55,978 nt of DNA from an uncultured Pseudomonadota bacterium (GCA_937983055.1 CALJLA010000117.1:1-55978); one strand, 5' to 3'; positions 42,368 through 51,549 are shown, counted from the stretch's first letter. The notes: generated by a model from the letters alone, not told the origin. Made by a program: numbers and translations.

Positions 42368-43810
42368 TCAGGCGAGCACGTAACTCGTCTTCACCACGGT
42401 GAAGAACTCCTGCGCGTAGCGGCCCTGCTCGCGGGGGCCATAGCTCGAACCTTTGCGACCGCCGAAGGGCACATGATAGTCCACCCCGGCGGTGGGCAGG
42501 TTAACCATGACCATACCGGCCTGGCTATTGCGGCGGAAGTGCGAGGCATGCTTGAGCGAGGTTGTGACGATGCCCGCCGAGAGCCCGAACGGCGTGTCGT
42601 TGGCGATCGACAGCGCCTCGTCGTAGTCCTTGACGGCCACCACGCTCGCGACCGGGCCGAACACTTCCTCGCGATTGATGCGCATCTTGTTCTGGGTCTC
42701 GGTAAACAGCGCCGGCTCCAGGTAGAAGCCCTCGGTCTCGCGTTTGAGCAGGTTGCCGCCGAACGCCAGCTTGCCGCCTTCCTTCTTGGCTTCCTCTATA
42801 TAGAAGAGGTCCTGGTTGAGCTGGTTCTTGTCCACCACCGGGCCCATCTCGGTACCCTGCTTCAACGCATTATCGACCTTGAGCGTCTTCAGCCGCTCCA
42901 CCATCGCAGCGACGAACTTGTCGTGGATGCCCTTGGTCACGATCAGCCGCGACGATGCGGTGCAGCGCTGACCGGTGGAGAAGAAAGCCCCGTTGACCGC
43001 GCTGTCTACCGCGGTCTTCAGATCGGCATCGTCCAGCACCACCAGCGGATTCTTGCCGCCCATTTCGAGCTGGAACTTGCCCATGCGGGCGACCACCTTC
43101 TGCGCCAGCTTGCGCCCGGTGTCGACCGAGCCGGTGAAACTGATGCCGTCCACCCGCGGATCGTTGACCAGGGTTTCGCCGACCACGCTGCCGCGCCCCA
43201 TTACAAAATTGAACACGCCTTTCGGCGCACCGGCATCGACGATGATCCTGGCGATGGCGTGCGCCATCGCGGGCACGAGATCCGCCGGCTTGAACACCAC
43301 GCAGTTTCCGTAGGCCAGCGCCGGCGCAATCTTCCACGCAGGAATGGCTGCCGGGAAGTTCCACGGCGAGATGATGCCGACCACGCCAAGCGGCTCGCGG
43401 GTGATCTCGACGTCGATGCCAGGCCGTACCGACGGCACCAGCTCGCCGCTTCTGCGCAGCACTTCGCCGCCGAAGAACTTGAATATGTTGGCGGCGCGTA
43501 CCACTTCGCCGATGCCTTCGGGCAGCGTCTTGCCCTCTTCCCGCGACAGCAGCTTGCCGAGCTCTTCCTTGCGCGCGAGGATCTCGTTGCCCACCTTGTC
43601 TAGCAGATCGGCGCGCGCCTGCACGTTGAAGCTGGCCCAAGCGGGAAACGCGGCACGCGCGGCCTCGATCGCGGACTCGGTCTGCTTCTGGTCGGCCTGC
43701 GCATACTCCGCGATCACGTCCGACGTGTCGGACGGGTTCACGTCCTTCGCAAACGTGGCGCCGGCTACCCACTCGCCGCCGACATAATTGAGCAGTTTTT
43801 CGGTGGCCAT
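42368..43810 (-). CDS. NAD(P)-dependent aldehyde dehydrogenase
   Basis: A 480-aa aldehyde dehydrogenase. Asn151 in SPWNFP, Glu249 in QLEMGGKNP and Cys283 in GQRCTAS are the catalytic residues. The overall sequence (YVGGEWV opening, FKFFGGEVLRRSGELVPS, GVDYHVPFGGRKGSSYGPREQG ending) resembles 2,5-dioxopentanoate (alpha-ketoglutarate semialdehyde) dehydrogenase-type members, which serve sugar-acid breakdown; that would fit the enolase-superfamily cluster elsewhere in the window, but the link is inference. The ATG at 43810 starts cleanly. Confidence 0.92.
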   Translation of the reverse strand: MATEKLLNYVGGEWVAGATFAKDVNPSDTSDVIAEYAQADQKQTESAIEAARAAFPAWASFNVQARADLLDKVGNEILARKEELGKLLSREEGKTLPEGIGEVVRAANIFKFFGGEVLRRSGELVPSVRPGIDVEITREPLGVVGIISPWNFPAAIPAWKIAPALAYGNCVVFKPADLVPAMAHAIARIIVDAGAPKGVFNFVMGRGSVVGETLVNDPRVDGISFTGSVDTGRKLAQKVVARMGKFQLEMGGKNPLVVLDDADLKTAVDSAVNGAFFSTGQRCTASSRLIVTKGIHDKFVAAMVERLKTLKVDNALKQGTEMGPVVDKNQLNQDLFYIEEAKKEGGKLAFGGNLLKRETEGFYLEPALFTETQNKMRINREEVFGPVASVVAVKDYDEALSIANDTPFGLSAGIVTTSLKHASHFRRNSQAGMVMVNLPTAGVDYHVPFGGRKGSSYGPREQGRYAQEFFTVVKTSYVLA

Positions 43811-43871
43811 CTTCGCTCCCCCATTCTTGTCGAGGGGGCGATGCTAGCCAAGTGCGACTGCCGCAGTCAAA

Positions 43872-44618
43872 TCACTTGGCGGCGCGCCGCCTGCGGAGTG
43901 CGTGAAACGCGTCGAGTTCCCAGGGACGGACCGCCAGCAGCAGGCTCGCCGGCCGGCGCTCGCCCAGCGCGAGGCGCTTGTCGTCGTCATGCAGCTCGGA
44001 AAATTCGCGCGCGAGACGCCTGAGCCGGGCGACAACCTGCGCGTTCGAGGCCGCCGACAGCATGCCGTTGACGACCGCGATGAACTCGCCCTCGCGGTCG
44101 AAGGCGCCACGAAAATACTCGCGCTCCGCACGCTCCAGAAAGAAGCGGCGAATCGGCCCGTCCGGCAGCCAGGCAAATGTCCGGGCCACCTTGAGCCGGA
44201 TCGCATTGTTGGGCAGCAACTCGAGAAAACCGATGCGATCCAGTCGCAGCAACAGCTGGATGCACTCGCTCTTGCCAAGATCATAGTGGGCAACGATCTG
44301 CTCGAGGCTCAGGTGGTTGAGGGCGCACACGGCAACCAGGAAAAGCTTCGGGTTGCCGACGATCTCCTTTTCCTGGGCCAACGAAAGCCCCGTCAGGAAG
44401 TTGCGCTCCCGGTCCACCTCCCGGGCCAGCTCAGAAACGCTCACGCCGGCCAGCTGGCAGACCTGCTCGAAACGCTCGAGCGAGAAGTCGTTGCGGGAAA
44501 ACATGCGCTTGACCGTAGCCTCGCTCAGCGCAAGCGCTTTGGCGACCTGTGCGTAGGTCAGCTTGCGGGCCTTCAGCACCCGCTTGAGCTCGCCCACCAA
44601 GGCTGCCGTCTGGGACAT
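43872..44618 (-). CDS. XRE-family transcriptional regulator with C-terminal effector region
   Basis: A 248-aa DNA-binding protein. Residues about 6-62 form the helix-turn-helix (LTYAQVAKALALSEATVKRMFSRNDFSLERFEQVCQL). The remaining 180 residues contain a wHTH-like block (SLEQIVAHYDLGKSECIQLLLRLDRIGFLELLP) and a C-terminal helical region. It is divergently oriented to the 61-aa gene at 44798 across a 179-base gap, the usual arrangement for a regulator and its target. Confidence 0.88.
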   Translation of the reverse strand: MSQTAALVGELKRVLKARKLTYAQVAKALALSEATVKRMFSRNDFSLERFEQVCQLAGVSVSELAREVDRERNFLTGLSLAQEKEIVGNPKLFLVAVCALNHLSLEQIVAHYDLGKSECIQLLLRLDRIGFLELLPNNAIRLKVARTFAWLPDGPIRRFFLERAEREYFRGAFDREGEFIAVVNGMLSAASNAQVVARLRRLAREFSELHDDDKRLALGERRPASLLLAVRPWELDAFHALRRRRAAK

Positions 44619-44797
44619 TCCCGACCCCGGTCAACCAACGAAAAGTCGCACTATTTGATACCAGCAGGGGCGCCGGTATCAACCCCTTGCGAAGCCGTTT
44701 ACCGCACCGCGATACCTATGGAACATGGCTGCACGCCGACGGGATTCGCGAGACCTCTCGCACCGGGGACGGCAGATCAACCGCAAGGGAGTCGCAG

Positions 44798-44983
44798 ATG
44801 AATGCCAGGACACTCGCTTCCGCCTTTCAGGCCGCGCTCGAGCGCCAAACCGCAGCCTCTGCTGCCGCGCCCGCCAAAGCCGACCAGCCGTTGATTGCCG
44901 CCCTGGCCCGCAGCGCTACCGTCTGCGACCAGATCATCCAGCGCCGCATCGGCCTGGCCACCCCGAGGCCGTCTGCCGCCTGA
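44798..44983 (+). CDS. 61-aa protein, unknown function, with own terminator
   Basis: A short Ala-rich helical protein (MNARTLASAFQAALERQ, QPLIAALARSATVCDQIIQRRIG) with one cysteine and no signal peptide. It is supported by an AGGGAG ribosome binding site seven bases before the ATG, by a strong terminator 58 bases after the stop, and by its position divergent from an XRE regulator. It could be a small regulatory or stress peptide. I recognise no family. Confidence 0.65.
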   Translation: MNARTLASAFQAALERQTAASAAAPAKADQPLIAALARSATVCDQIIQRRIGLATPRPSAA

Positions 44984-45040
44984 TCCCGCTTGCGCGCGGG
45001 GAGCCCCTGAATGGGGCGTCGGTTCCCTCCCCGCCGCCAT

Positions 45041-45074
45041 GGCCGGTCCGCTCCGTGGACCGGCCTCTTTTTTT
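45041..45074 (+). terminator. strong rho-independent terminator
   Basis: GGCCGGTCC pairs perfectly with GGACCGGCC (nine pairs, seven-base loop) and is followed by CTCTTTTTTT. It ends the transcript of the 61-aa gene; the convergent cytochrome gene stops just beyond it. Confidence 0.9.
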
Positions 45075-45081
45075 GTCGTCC

Positions 45082-45900
45082 CTAGCGCTGCGCCCGCGCC
45101 TTCTGCTGCAGCGGCTTGATCAGGAACAGATAGGCGTCGTCGTGCAAGGGCTTGTGGCAGGCCAGACATTCGGCCTGATTCACGCCGGGGCGCACTGTCT
45201 TGTCGGTATTGAAGATGGCATAGTTCCAGTCGCCGTTGCGCAGCAGGTCCGGAAACTCGCTGCCCCAGCCGGCGCGAGTTTCCATGGCGGTATAGAGCAG
45301 CAGTTTGTCCGCTTCGAAAAAGCCGTCGGCGCCCACGACAGGCTTCTTCTCCGCATCCGTCTTCGCGCTGTAGACCTCCACCAGAATGGCGGCGCCATCG
45401 GGCATCGAAGCGCCGTCCCGAACGCCATCCAGCGCGGCCTTGCTGGCGAAGTACTTGCGCACCTGCCCACGGTCCGGGAAGTTGATCGTGTGGTAGTGCA
45501 CGAAGTCCCGGCGGTAGTTTTCCGGAAAGGTCATTCGCGTCTTCTCGATGTGCGGCGGCACTTTCGAGACCGTACTGGCCGGGGCGCCCGGCAGACTGCT
45601 CCAGAACGCCGCAAGATTTTCTATATCGGCGTCGGAAAGCTGCGCCGCCATGGCATTCATCATCATGTCGGTGCGCGCGCCCGACTTGAAGGCCTTGAGC
45701 TGCTTGACGATGTAGGCCGCCTTCTGTCCGGCAAGGTTGGGAATCGCCGGGCTGACGCTGATGCCGTCCGCGCCATGACAGGAGGTGCAGGCAAATGCTT
45801 TGGTCCTGCCGGCCTCGATGTCCGCCGCAACCGCCGGCGCCGCCGGCACCGCGACAAACGGAACGACCGCCAGAATCTTGAACAACCTGGTGACGTACAT
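45082..45900 (-). CDS. cytochrome c fused to a cytochrome P460-type domain
   Basis: A 272-aa exported heme protein. After a signal peptide (ending PAVAA) comes a class I cytochrome c domain with ACTSCH (Cys38, Cys41, His42) and a distal Met in the MMMNAM segment. From about residue 120 there is a cytochrome P460-type beta domain (FPENYRRDFVHYHTINFP, GASMPDGAAILVEVYSAK) ending with a second heme site CLACH (Cys245, Cys248, His249). P460 proteins oxidise hydroxylamine or nitric oxide. The fusion suggests internal electron transfer from P460-like heme to cytochrome c. GGGGAGGAG lies just upstream of the start. Confidence 0.88.
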   Translation of the reverse strand: MYVTRLFKILAVVPFVAVPAAPAVAADIEAGRTKAFACTSCHGADGISVSPAIPNLAGQKAAYIVKQLKAFKSGARTDMMMNAMAAQLSDADIENLAAFWSSLPGAPASTVSKVPPHIEKTRMTFPENYRRDFVHYHTINFPDRGQVRKYFASKAALDGVRDGASMPDGAAILVEVYSAKTDAEKKPVVGADGFFEADKLLLYTAMETRAGWGSEFPDLLRNGDWNYAIFNTDKTVRPGVNQAECLACHKPLHDDAYLFLIKPLQQKARAQR

Positions 45901-46150
45901 TAGCGCTCTCCTCCCCTGCTGGTGACCAAATGGACGAATGTTCGCTGCAATGGTGTAACTGCAGCCCAGACTAGCACAGCAGCATGCGCCCGTCGCACCG
46001 GTTCTCGCACGCAGGGGCGTCAGTCGAGCGTTTTCCGGTGGACGTTCGGACCGATCAGGATGCGAGGCGCGAGCTTGCCGCTCGTCGCCCCGACCCGCCG
46101 CGCCCGCGCGCCGTGCGACAATGGCGCCCTTTTTTCGGACGCCGCGCGAC

Positions 46151-47323
46151 ATGCAAGCCTTTCCACCGACCGCCCGCGAGGCCGTGCAGCGCCTGCGCGC
46201 CTCGCGTATCCGTGAAGTCGCCAACGCCGGCATGGGCCGGAAGGATGTGGTGGCATTCTGGTTCGGCGAGCCGGATCAGGTGACGCCCGGCTTCATCCGC
46301 CAGGTTGCGATCGACGCGCTCAACAACGGCGACACCTTCTACACGCAGAACCTCGGCATTTCGGAGCTTCGCGAGGCGGTGGCCGGGTACCTGTCGCGGC
46401 TGCACAAGACCACCTCGCCAGATCGCATCGCGGTCACCAACTCGGGCATGTCGGCGCTGATGCTGGTGACTCAGGCGCTGGTCGGGCATGGCGATCGCGC
46501 CGTGATCGTCACGCCGGTGTGGCCCAACCTTGTCGAGATTCCGAAGATCCTCGGGGCGGACGCAGTCACCTTCGCGCTGGATTTCTCGCCGAATGGGTGG
46601 GCGCTCGACCTGGATCGATTTCTCGCAGCGCTTACCCCGCAAACACGCGCGGTCTACATCAACTCGCCGAACAATCCGACGGGCTGGACCATCGACCGCG
46701 CCGCGCAGCAGGCGATCCTCGAGCACTGCCGGCGCCACGGCATCTGGATCGTCGCGGACGACGCCTATGAGCGGCTCTATTTCGACGGCGACGCGGATTG
46801 CGCACCGTCGTTTCTGGCGCTCGCCGACCCCGAGGACCGGGTGGTCAGCGTCAACACCTTCTCCAAGGCCTGGCTGATGACCGGCTGGCGGCTGGGCTGG
46901 ATCGCGATGCCGGAAGCGCTCACCCGGCATATGGCGACGCTGATCGAGTACAACACCTCCTGCGCCCCCAGTTTCGTGCAGCGCGCCGGTGTCGCCGCGC
47001 TCGACGGTGGCGAAGCGGTCACCCACGAATTCAATGCGCGGCTCCGGCATGCACGCGACCTTCTGCTCAACGGCCTGCGCGGCCTGCCGGGCGTCGAGGC
47101 GGCATCGCCGCGCGGCGCGATGTATGCGTTCTTCCGCGTCTCCGGCGCGGGCGACAGCCTCGCTTTCTGCAAGCGCCTGATCGCCGACTTCGGGCTGGGC
47201 CTGGCGCCGGGCATCGCCTTCGGCCCGGAAGGCGAAGGCTTCGTGCGCTGGTGTTTCGCCGCATCAGACGCGCGGCTGCAGCAAGGCCTCGAACGGCTGG
47301 GGCGCGCCCTTTCGCACCGATGA
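46151..47323 (+). CDS. class I/II PLP-dependent aminotransferase
   Basis: A 390-aa aminotransferase of the aspartate fold. The PLP Lys is about residue 239 in NTFSKAWLMTGWRLGW, with SPNNPTG, DDAY and the final Arg (EGFVRWCFA) for substrate carboxylate. The ATG at 46151 fits the family start; a longer one at 46121 has no better signal. The stop overlaps the next gene by four bases. The amino donor/acceptor pair is not readable. Confidence 0.93.
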   Translation: MQAFPPTAREAVQRLRASRIREVANAGMGRKDVVAFWFGEPDQVTPGFIRQVAIDALNNGDTFYTQNLGISELREAVAGYLSRLHKTTSPDRIAVTNSGMSALMLVTQALVGHGDRAVIVTPVWPNLVEIPKILGADAVTFALDFSPNGWALDLDRFLAALTPQTRAVYINSPNNPTGWTIDRAAQQAILEHCRRHGIWIVADDAYERLYFDGDADCAPSFLALADPEDRVVSVNTFSKAWLMTGWRLGWIAMPEALTRHMATLIEYNTSCAPSFVQRAGVAALDGGEAVTHEFNARLRHARDLLLNGLRGLPGVEAASPRGAMYAFFRVSGAGDSLAFCKRLIADFGLGLAPGIAFGPEGEGFVRWCFAASDARLQQGLERLGRALSHR

Positions 47324-47967
47324 AGGTCGCCATCATTCCGGTCACGCCGTTTCAGCAGAACTGCTCGCTGCTCATCTGTGAGCGCAGCGGACGCGCCGCA
47401 GTGGTCGATCCGGGCGGCGACCTCGATCGGGTGCTCGCAGCGGCGGAAAGGTCTGGCGCGAAACTGGAGAAGATCCTGCTCACCCACGGGCATATCGATC
47501 ACTGCGGCGGCACCGCGGCACTGCGGGCGCAGCTAAACCTGCCGGTGGAGGGGCCGCACCGGGACGACGCGTTCTGGATCGACCAGCTGCCGCAGCAGGG
47601 TGCGCGCTACGGATTCGGCGCGCTGGAGTCGTTCGTGCCCGACCGCTGGCTGGACGACGGCGACACGGTAAGCTTCGGCGAGACCACGCTGGAAGTGCGG
47701 CACTGCCCGGGCCATACGCCGGGCCACGTGATCTTTTTTCAGCGCGCACTGCGCATTGCCCTGGTAGGCGATGTGCTGTTTCGCGGCTCGATCGGCCGCA
47801 CCGACTTTCCGCGCGGCGACTTCGACACCCTGATCCGCTCCATCACCACCCGGCTATGGCCGCTGGGTGACGACGTGACTTTCGTGCCCGGGCACGGTCC
47901 GACATCGACCTTCGGCGAGGAGCGGCGCTCCAATCCGTTCGTCGCGGACCGCGCGCTGGCAGGATGA
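47320..47967 (+). CDS. MBL-fold hydrolase (glyoxalase II-like, short type)
   Basis: A 215-aa metallo-beta-lactamase-fold protein with THGHIDHCGG, CPGHTPGH, GDVLF and VPGHGP metal motifs, the YcbL type of hydroxyacylglutathione hydrolase. It overlaps the aminotransferase stop (ATGA) and the next acetyltransferase start, so three genes are translated in series. Detoxification of a thioester or methylglyoxal adduct is the likely role. Confidence 0.93.
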   Translation: MKVAIIPVTPFQQNCSLLICERSGRAAVVDPGGDLDRVLAAAERSGAKLEKILLTHGHIDHCGGTAALRAQLNLPVEGPHRDDAFWIDQLPQQGARYGFGALESFVPDRWLDDGDTVSFGETTLEVRHCPGHTPGHVIFFQRALRIALVGDVLFRGSIGRTDFPRGDFDTLIRSITTRLWPLGDDVTFVPGHGPTSTFGEERRSNPFVADRALAG

Positions 47968-48533
47968 AGATCCGGCGCGCACAGGCCGGCGACTGGGACG
48001 CCGTGCTGGCCCTGCAGGAAGCCAACCTGCACGACAACCTGCCCGCCGCGGAGCGCGCAGACGGCTTCCTTTCCGTGCGTTTCCGGCGCGAACAGTTCGA
48101 GCAGATGAATGCCGGCGGCGCAGTGGTCGTCGCCGCCGACGGCAGCCGCGTCACCGGCTACGCCTGCTGCTCGACGCAGGCCTTCAACCGCGGGGTGCTG
48201 ATCATCGAGGCGATGGTCGCGGCATTCCCGCGGCTGTCACTGATCGGGCGGCCTCTGGCGTCCGATGCGACGGCCATCTACGGGCCGGTGTGCGTGAACC
48301 GCCGCGACCGCGGAACCGGCGTGTTTCGCGCCATGTCCGCAGGGCTCAAGGCCGAGCTGAAGGGACGGTTCGAAACCGCCGCAGGATTCATCGCGAAGAG
48401 CAATGCCCGCTCGCTGGCCGCCCACGTTGAGGGGGCGGGAATGTCGCTGGTTGGCGAGTTCGATTTCGGTGGCCAGGCATACTGGATCGTCGCCTTTGCG
48501 GTGCCGCCCGAAGCCATTTCCTGCGTTCTGTAG
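47964..48533 (+). CDS. GNAT-like N-acetyltransferase
   Basis: A 189-aa acetyltransferase-like protein. The opening MKIRRAQAGDWDAVLALQEANL and the late IAKSNARSLAAHVEGAGM (the GNAT 'xN..s...yek.GF' element) support the fold; the acetyl-CoA loop NRRDRGTGVFRAM is a variant of R-G-x-G. It is the third gene of the aminotransferase operon, with four-base overlap. The substrate is unknown. Confidence 0.85.
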   Translation: MKIRRAQAGDWDAVLALQEANLHDNLPAAERADGFLSVRFRREQFEQMNAGGAVVVAADGSRVTGYACCSTQAFNRGVLIIEAMVAAFPRLSLIGRPLASDATAIYGPVCVNRRDRGTGVFRAMSAGLKAELKGRFETAAGFIAKSNARSLAAHVEGAGMSLVGEFDFGGQAYWIVAFAVPPEAISCVL

Positions 48534-48544
48534 AAAACAGAAGA

Positions 48545-48593
48545 GCACCAGAATTGGCCGGGCAGATCCCCGTCTGCCCGGCCGTCCTGGTGC
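48545..48593. terminator. long hairpin between convergent genes
   Basis: An inner stem GGCCGGGCAGA/TCTGCCCGGCC (eleven pairs, six-base loop, 48556-48583) lies within an outer stem GCACCAG/CTGGTGC (48545-48593). It separates the acetyltransferase gene from the convergent VWA gene and probably stops transcription from both sides, though no T tract is present. Confidence 0.65.
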
Positions 48594-48656
48594 CCCCCCG
48601 CAGTCCGAACAGTGCCTCTGCCTCCGCCCGGGGCTGCCCTTGATTCGCGCCGCCGC

Positions 48657-49331
48657 TCAGCCGCGACGCGCGAAAATCCGATCGAGATGCTCCATGTCGT
48701 TGACCACACGCCAGTCGGCGGCGCCGGCCGAGCGGGTGCGCTTTTCCCACCATTCGAGGCGGCCGAGGTAGCGGCGCGGGTCGACGTTGTCTGCATCGAG
48801 CTTGGTGACGTTAAGCGCCACGATGCGGATGCCGTCGAGCTTGATCGGGAAATCGCGCACCGCGCCGTTGTCGAGGTCTTCCTGCATGTCGGAAAAGATC
48901 ACCACCGTCCGCTGCCCCGCGCCGGTTTCCGCGAGAAACTCCGCGGCCTGTATCAGGCCGCCGGTAATGTCGGTGTAGCGGCTGCCCGACTTGACTTCGG
49001 TTGTCTTGGCGAACTTGTCGATCTGCTCGCTGAAGGTGCGCTTCTGCGCGTTCGCCTGAAGCGGGTCGGTCGACAGCGTGACCTTGGCGACGATGTCCTT
49101 TTCGCTGAAGCTGCGGCTCTTGACCCGGGCAACCGCCAGCGCGTCGCCGGGCTCAAGCGTGCCCAGCACATAATTGACGACCGCCCGCGCCTTGGCCACC
49201 TCCTTCGCGTAGGTGCCGGAGGTATCGATCAGCACGTACACGGCCTGCCGCTGGCTGGTGTTCGGGCCGCAGCCCGCCAGCGCCGCAGCCAGCATCAACA
49301 GGGCAGGCCACAACAGGACACGCAGATTCAT
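48657..49331 (-). CDS. VWA-domain lipoprotein
   Basis: A 224-aa lipoprotein (lipobox ALAGC, Cys21) with one von Willebrand A domain. The MIDAS motif is DTSGTY (36-41, variant of DxSxS), with the conserved Thr in SRYTDITGG and Asp in FSDMQED. It is probably an adhesion or metal-dependent partner-binding protein on the periplasmic face. It overlaps the upstream membrane-protein gene by four bases, so the two proteins likely act together. Confidence 0.88.
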   Translation of the reverse strand: MNLRVLLWPALLMLAAALAGCGPNTSQRQAVYVLIDTSGTYAKEVAKARAVVNYVLGTLEPGDALAVARVKSRSFSEKDIVAKVTLSTDPLQANAQKRTFSEQIDKFAKTTEVKSGSRYTDITGGLIQAAEFLAETGAGQRTVVIFSDMQEDLDNGAVRDFPIKLDGIRIVALNVTKLDADNVDPRRYLGRLEWWEKRTRSAGAADWRVVNDMEHLDRIFARRG

Positions 49332-50803
49332 AGCGCCTCCTCAGTGCGCGCCGAAGTCTTGCCGAAACCGTGCATCGGCCGCTCCTTCGGAGCAGACGGC
49401 GCCTGCTTGCGGGCCTTTTGAACCCAGCGCTCGATCGCGAGCGGGGCGAAGATCAGCACGTCGTAGAACACGACCGCGAGACGGCCAGCTTCGCGGCACA
49501 GATTGGCGCCCAGCCGCAGCAGGAACGCGCCCGCGCGCATCAGCAGCACCATCAAGGCGCCGCCGACGGCGCGCGAGGAGTGCACGAAATACTCGAGCGG
49601 GATGGCGACAAAAGCCAGGGCGAACGGCAGCGTGAAGCCGAGGATCATCTGGCCAAAGGTCGGAATGCGAGTAACCCACCCGTTCTCCGGCACCACCACG
49701 CTGCCATCGACCAGCGCCTGCTTCAGCGCCACGTCAGCGGCCACGATCTGGTCCCGCATCACCGCCAGCGCCACCTCGACGCCGGCCAGCACCAGCAGGA
49801 TCGCCAGCGACACCCACATCAGCCAGCGGCGCATCCGCTCGGTGATGTTGCCCAGCGGAAAAAGGCTTGTGAAGCGCAGGGTCTCCATCAGGAACAGGCC
49901 CATCAGCGCCTCGAACAGAATGATCACCAGAGCCGCCACTTCCGAAGCGCGCAGGGTGGCGGTGACATAATCGCCGCCGCCCACCATCGCCGACATCGGC
50001 AGTGCGATCAGCTTGAAGTTGACGTAGGCGCCGCCAGCCGCGATCAGCATCACCAGGCCCGAGACCAGGAACTGCGTCGTGGCCGAGGCGGTGAGCACGC
50101 TTTCGGTGTCCTTGCGGTTGGCGAGAATGCCTTCGAGGCGGTCGACGTTGCGGTCGATCTTGTCGGCGCTCGCATGCAGGCCATTGATGTTGCGCTCAAC
50201 CTGAACGAGCGTCTGGGCGCAGGCGCGCCAGAACGGCAGCACGCGCTTGAGAATGTGGTGACGCTGCTGATACGCCCCGCGGTATTCCGCCAGCACCTTT
50301 CGGTAGATCGAGTCGATCGAATCGCGGATTTCGGACAGGATGTGCTCGACCACGCCGTCGCCGCTTGCCCTAATCTTGGCCACCGCGTCAACGGCTTTTA
50401 CCCACTCCGGCGGCGGCGGCGGAACCTCTCCGCTGCGCCGGTAGTCTTCCTCGATGCGGGTGATCTCGTCCATCAGGCGGCGTTGCAGCGCCGGATAGCC
50501 TTCGAGGTCGCGCTGCACCAGCGTCGTGACGCGCTCGAACTCCCGCTCGATGGTCAGCCTGACATCGCGCGTGCCGTTGGCAAGCAGCACCTCGCGGTTG
50601 CGGGCCTGCATGCGTGATGCGGCATCCGCCAGCCAGTGCGCGCCCAGGCGCAGCGGATTTGCGAGCGCGCGCGCCAGGCGGCGCAGCAGCACCTGCATCG
50701 GCTCGCGCGCCACATAGAGAAACGGCAGCAGGATGACGAACAGCACCAGCAGCGATGGCGCCGGCCGGTCCGGCCAGATCAGCAAGGACTCCAGGAACGA
50801 CAT
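49328..50803 (-). CDS. large membrane protein with cytosolic or periplasmic helical region, partner of VWA lipoprotein
   Basis: A 491-aa protein. One N-terminal helix (about residues 17-31), a long helical soluble region (about 55-240) with a PPPPPEW linker and heptad-like stretches (VERNINGLHASADKIDRNVDRLEGIL), then four further transmembrane helices and a basic C-terminal tail. The pairing with a VWA lipoprotein, with ATGA overlap, suggests an envelope-spanning complex. AGGGGG precedes the ATG at 50803. I recognise no family. Confidence 0.8.
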   Translation of the reverse strand: MSFLESLLIWPDRPAPSLLVLFVILLPFLYVAREPMQVLLRRLARALANPLRLGAHWLADAASRMQARNREVLLANGTRDVRLTIEREFERVTTLVQRDLEGYPALQRRLMDEITRIEEDYRRSGEVPPPPPEWVKAVDAVAKIRASGDGVVEHILSEIRDSIDSIYRKVLAEYRGAYQQRHHILKRVLPFWRACAQTLVQVERNINGLHASADKIDRNVDRLEGILANRKDTESVLTASATTQFLVSGLVMLIAAGGAYVNFKLIALPMSAMVGGGDYVTATLRASEVAALVIILFEALMGLFLMETLRFTSLFPLGNITERMRRWLMWVSLAILLVLAGVEVALAVMRDQIVAADVALKQALVDGSVVVPENGWVTRIPTFGQMILGFTLPFALAFVAIPLEYFVHSSRAVGGALMVLLMRAGAFLLRLGANLCREAGRLAVVFYDVLIFAPLAIERWVQKARKQAPSAPKERPMHGFGKTSARTEEAL

Positions 50804-51153
50804 GTTTCCCCCTGTGCAGGCACCGCCGAAGGCCGCCAGACAGCCTCGAGTTCGGGGTGCGCTCGCGTTAGATAGCTGCTGATCTGCAACGGCCGGGCCA
50901 GCACGCAGCGGCATCAACCGACTGTCGCAGCGGTACGACAGAGCGTTCTAGGCTGCTGTTCTTAAACGGCTAGCGCAGCGCACCGCAGCGGGGCAAGCGC
51001 GCACTCCAGGCCGTCACGCGTCGCCGGTGGGCGACCGTCTTGCCGCGAATGGTCAGCTGACGGCCGCTGAAAACAGCCGTCAGGACAGGGCGATAGAATC
51101 GCTTCCTTAGAGATGATTTGAGTTGTCTGCCATGTGTTTTATCGAGGTAACCG
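50804..51153. other. 350-base divergent gap with an inverted repeat
   Basis: The region between the divergent VWA-partner and DUF2237 genes. CTGACGGC (51057-51064) and GCCGTCAG (51076-51083) form an inverted repeat with an eleven-base spacer, about 70 bases before the DUF2237 start, and may be an operator or terminator. No supported gene. Promoters for both flanking genes presumably lie here, but I cannot point to convincing hexamers. Confidence 0.4.
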
Positions 51154-51549
51154 ATGCCCTTCGATCCGCATTCACCCGGGCGATCCGCCCGCAATGTGCT
51201 CGGCGGTCCGCTGCAGTCGTGCAGCGAGCAGCCGCTGACCGGCTTCTTCCGCGACGGCTGCTGCCATACCGGGCCTGATGACCCCGCAATGCACTCGGTG
51301 TGCGCGCGCATGACCGAGGCTTTTCTGCGGTTTTCGTTTTCGCGCGGCAACGATCTGGTCACGCCGCGCCCGGAATTCGATTTCCCCGGGCTGCGCGAAG
51401 GCGACCGCTGGTGCCTTTGCGCGGCGCGCTGGCGCGAGGCGTACGCGGCCGGCGTGGCGCCGCCCGTGTACCTGGCGGCAACGCATGAGGCAACGCTCGC
51501 GATCGTGCCGCTGAACGAACTGAAGCAGCTCGCGGCCGATCTGCAGTAA
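51154..51549 (+). CDS. DUF2237 family protein
   Basis: A 131-aa protein with all landmarks of DUF2237: RNVLGGPLQSCS, PLTGFFRDGCCHTGP, HSVCARMTEAFLRFS, GNDLVTPRPEF, DRWCLCAARW and PVYLAATHE. Five conserved cysteines suggest metal binding or disulfides. It is cytosolic in appearance and the function is unknown. It stands alone. Confidence 0.93.
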   Translation: MPFDPHSPGRSARNVLGGPLQSCSEQPLTGFFRDGCCHTGPDDPAMHSVCARMTEAFLRFSFSRGNDLVTPRPEFDFPGLREGDRWCLCAARWREAYAAGVAPPVYLAATHEATLAIVPLNELKQLAADLQ

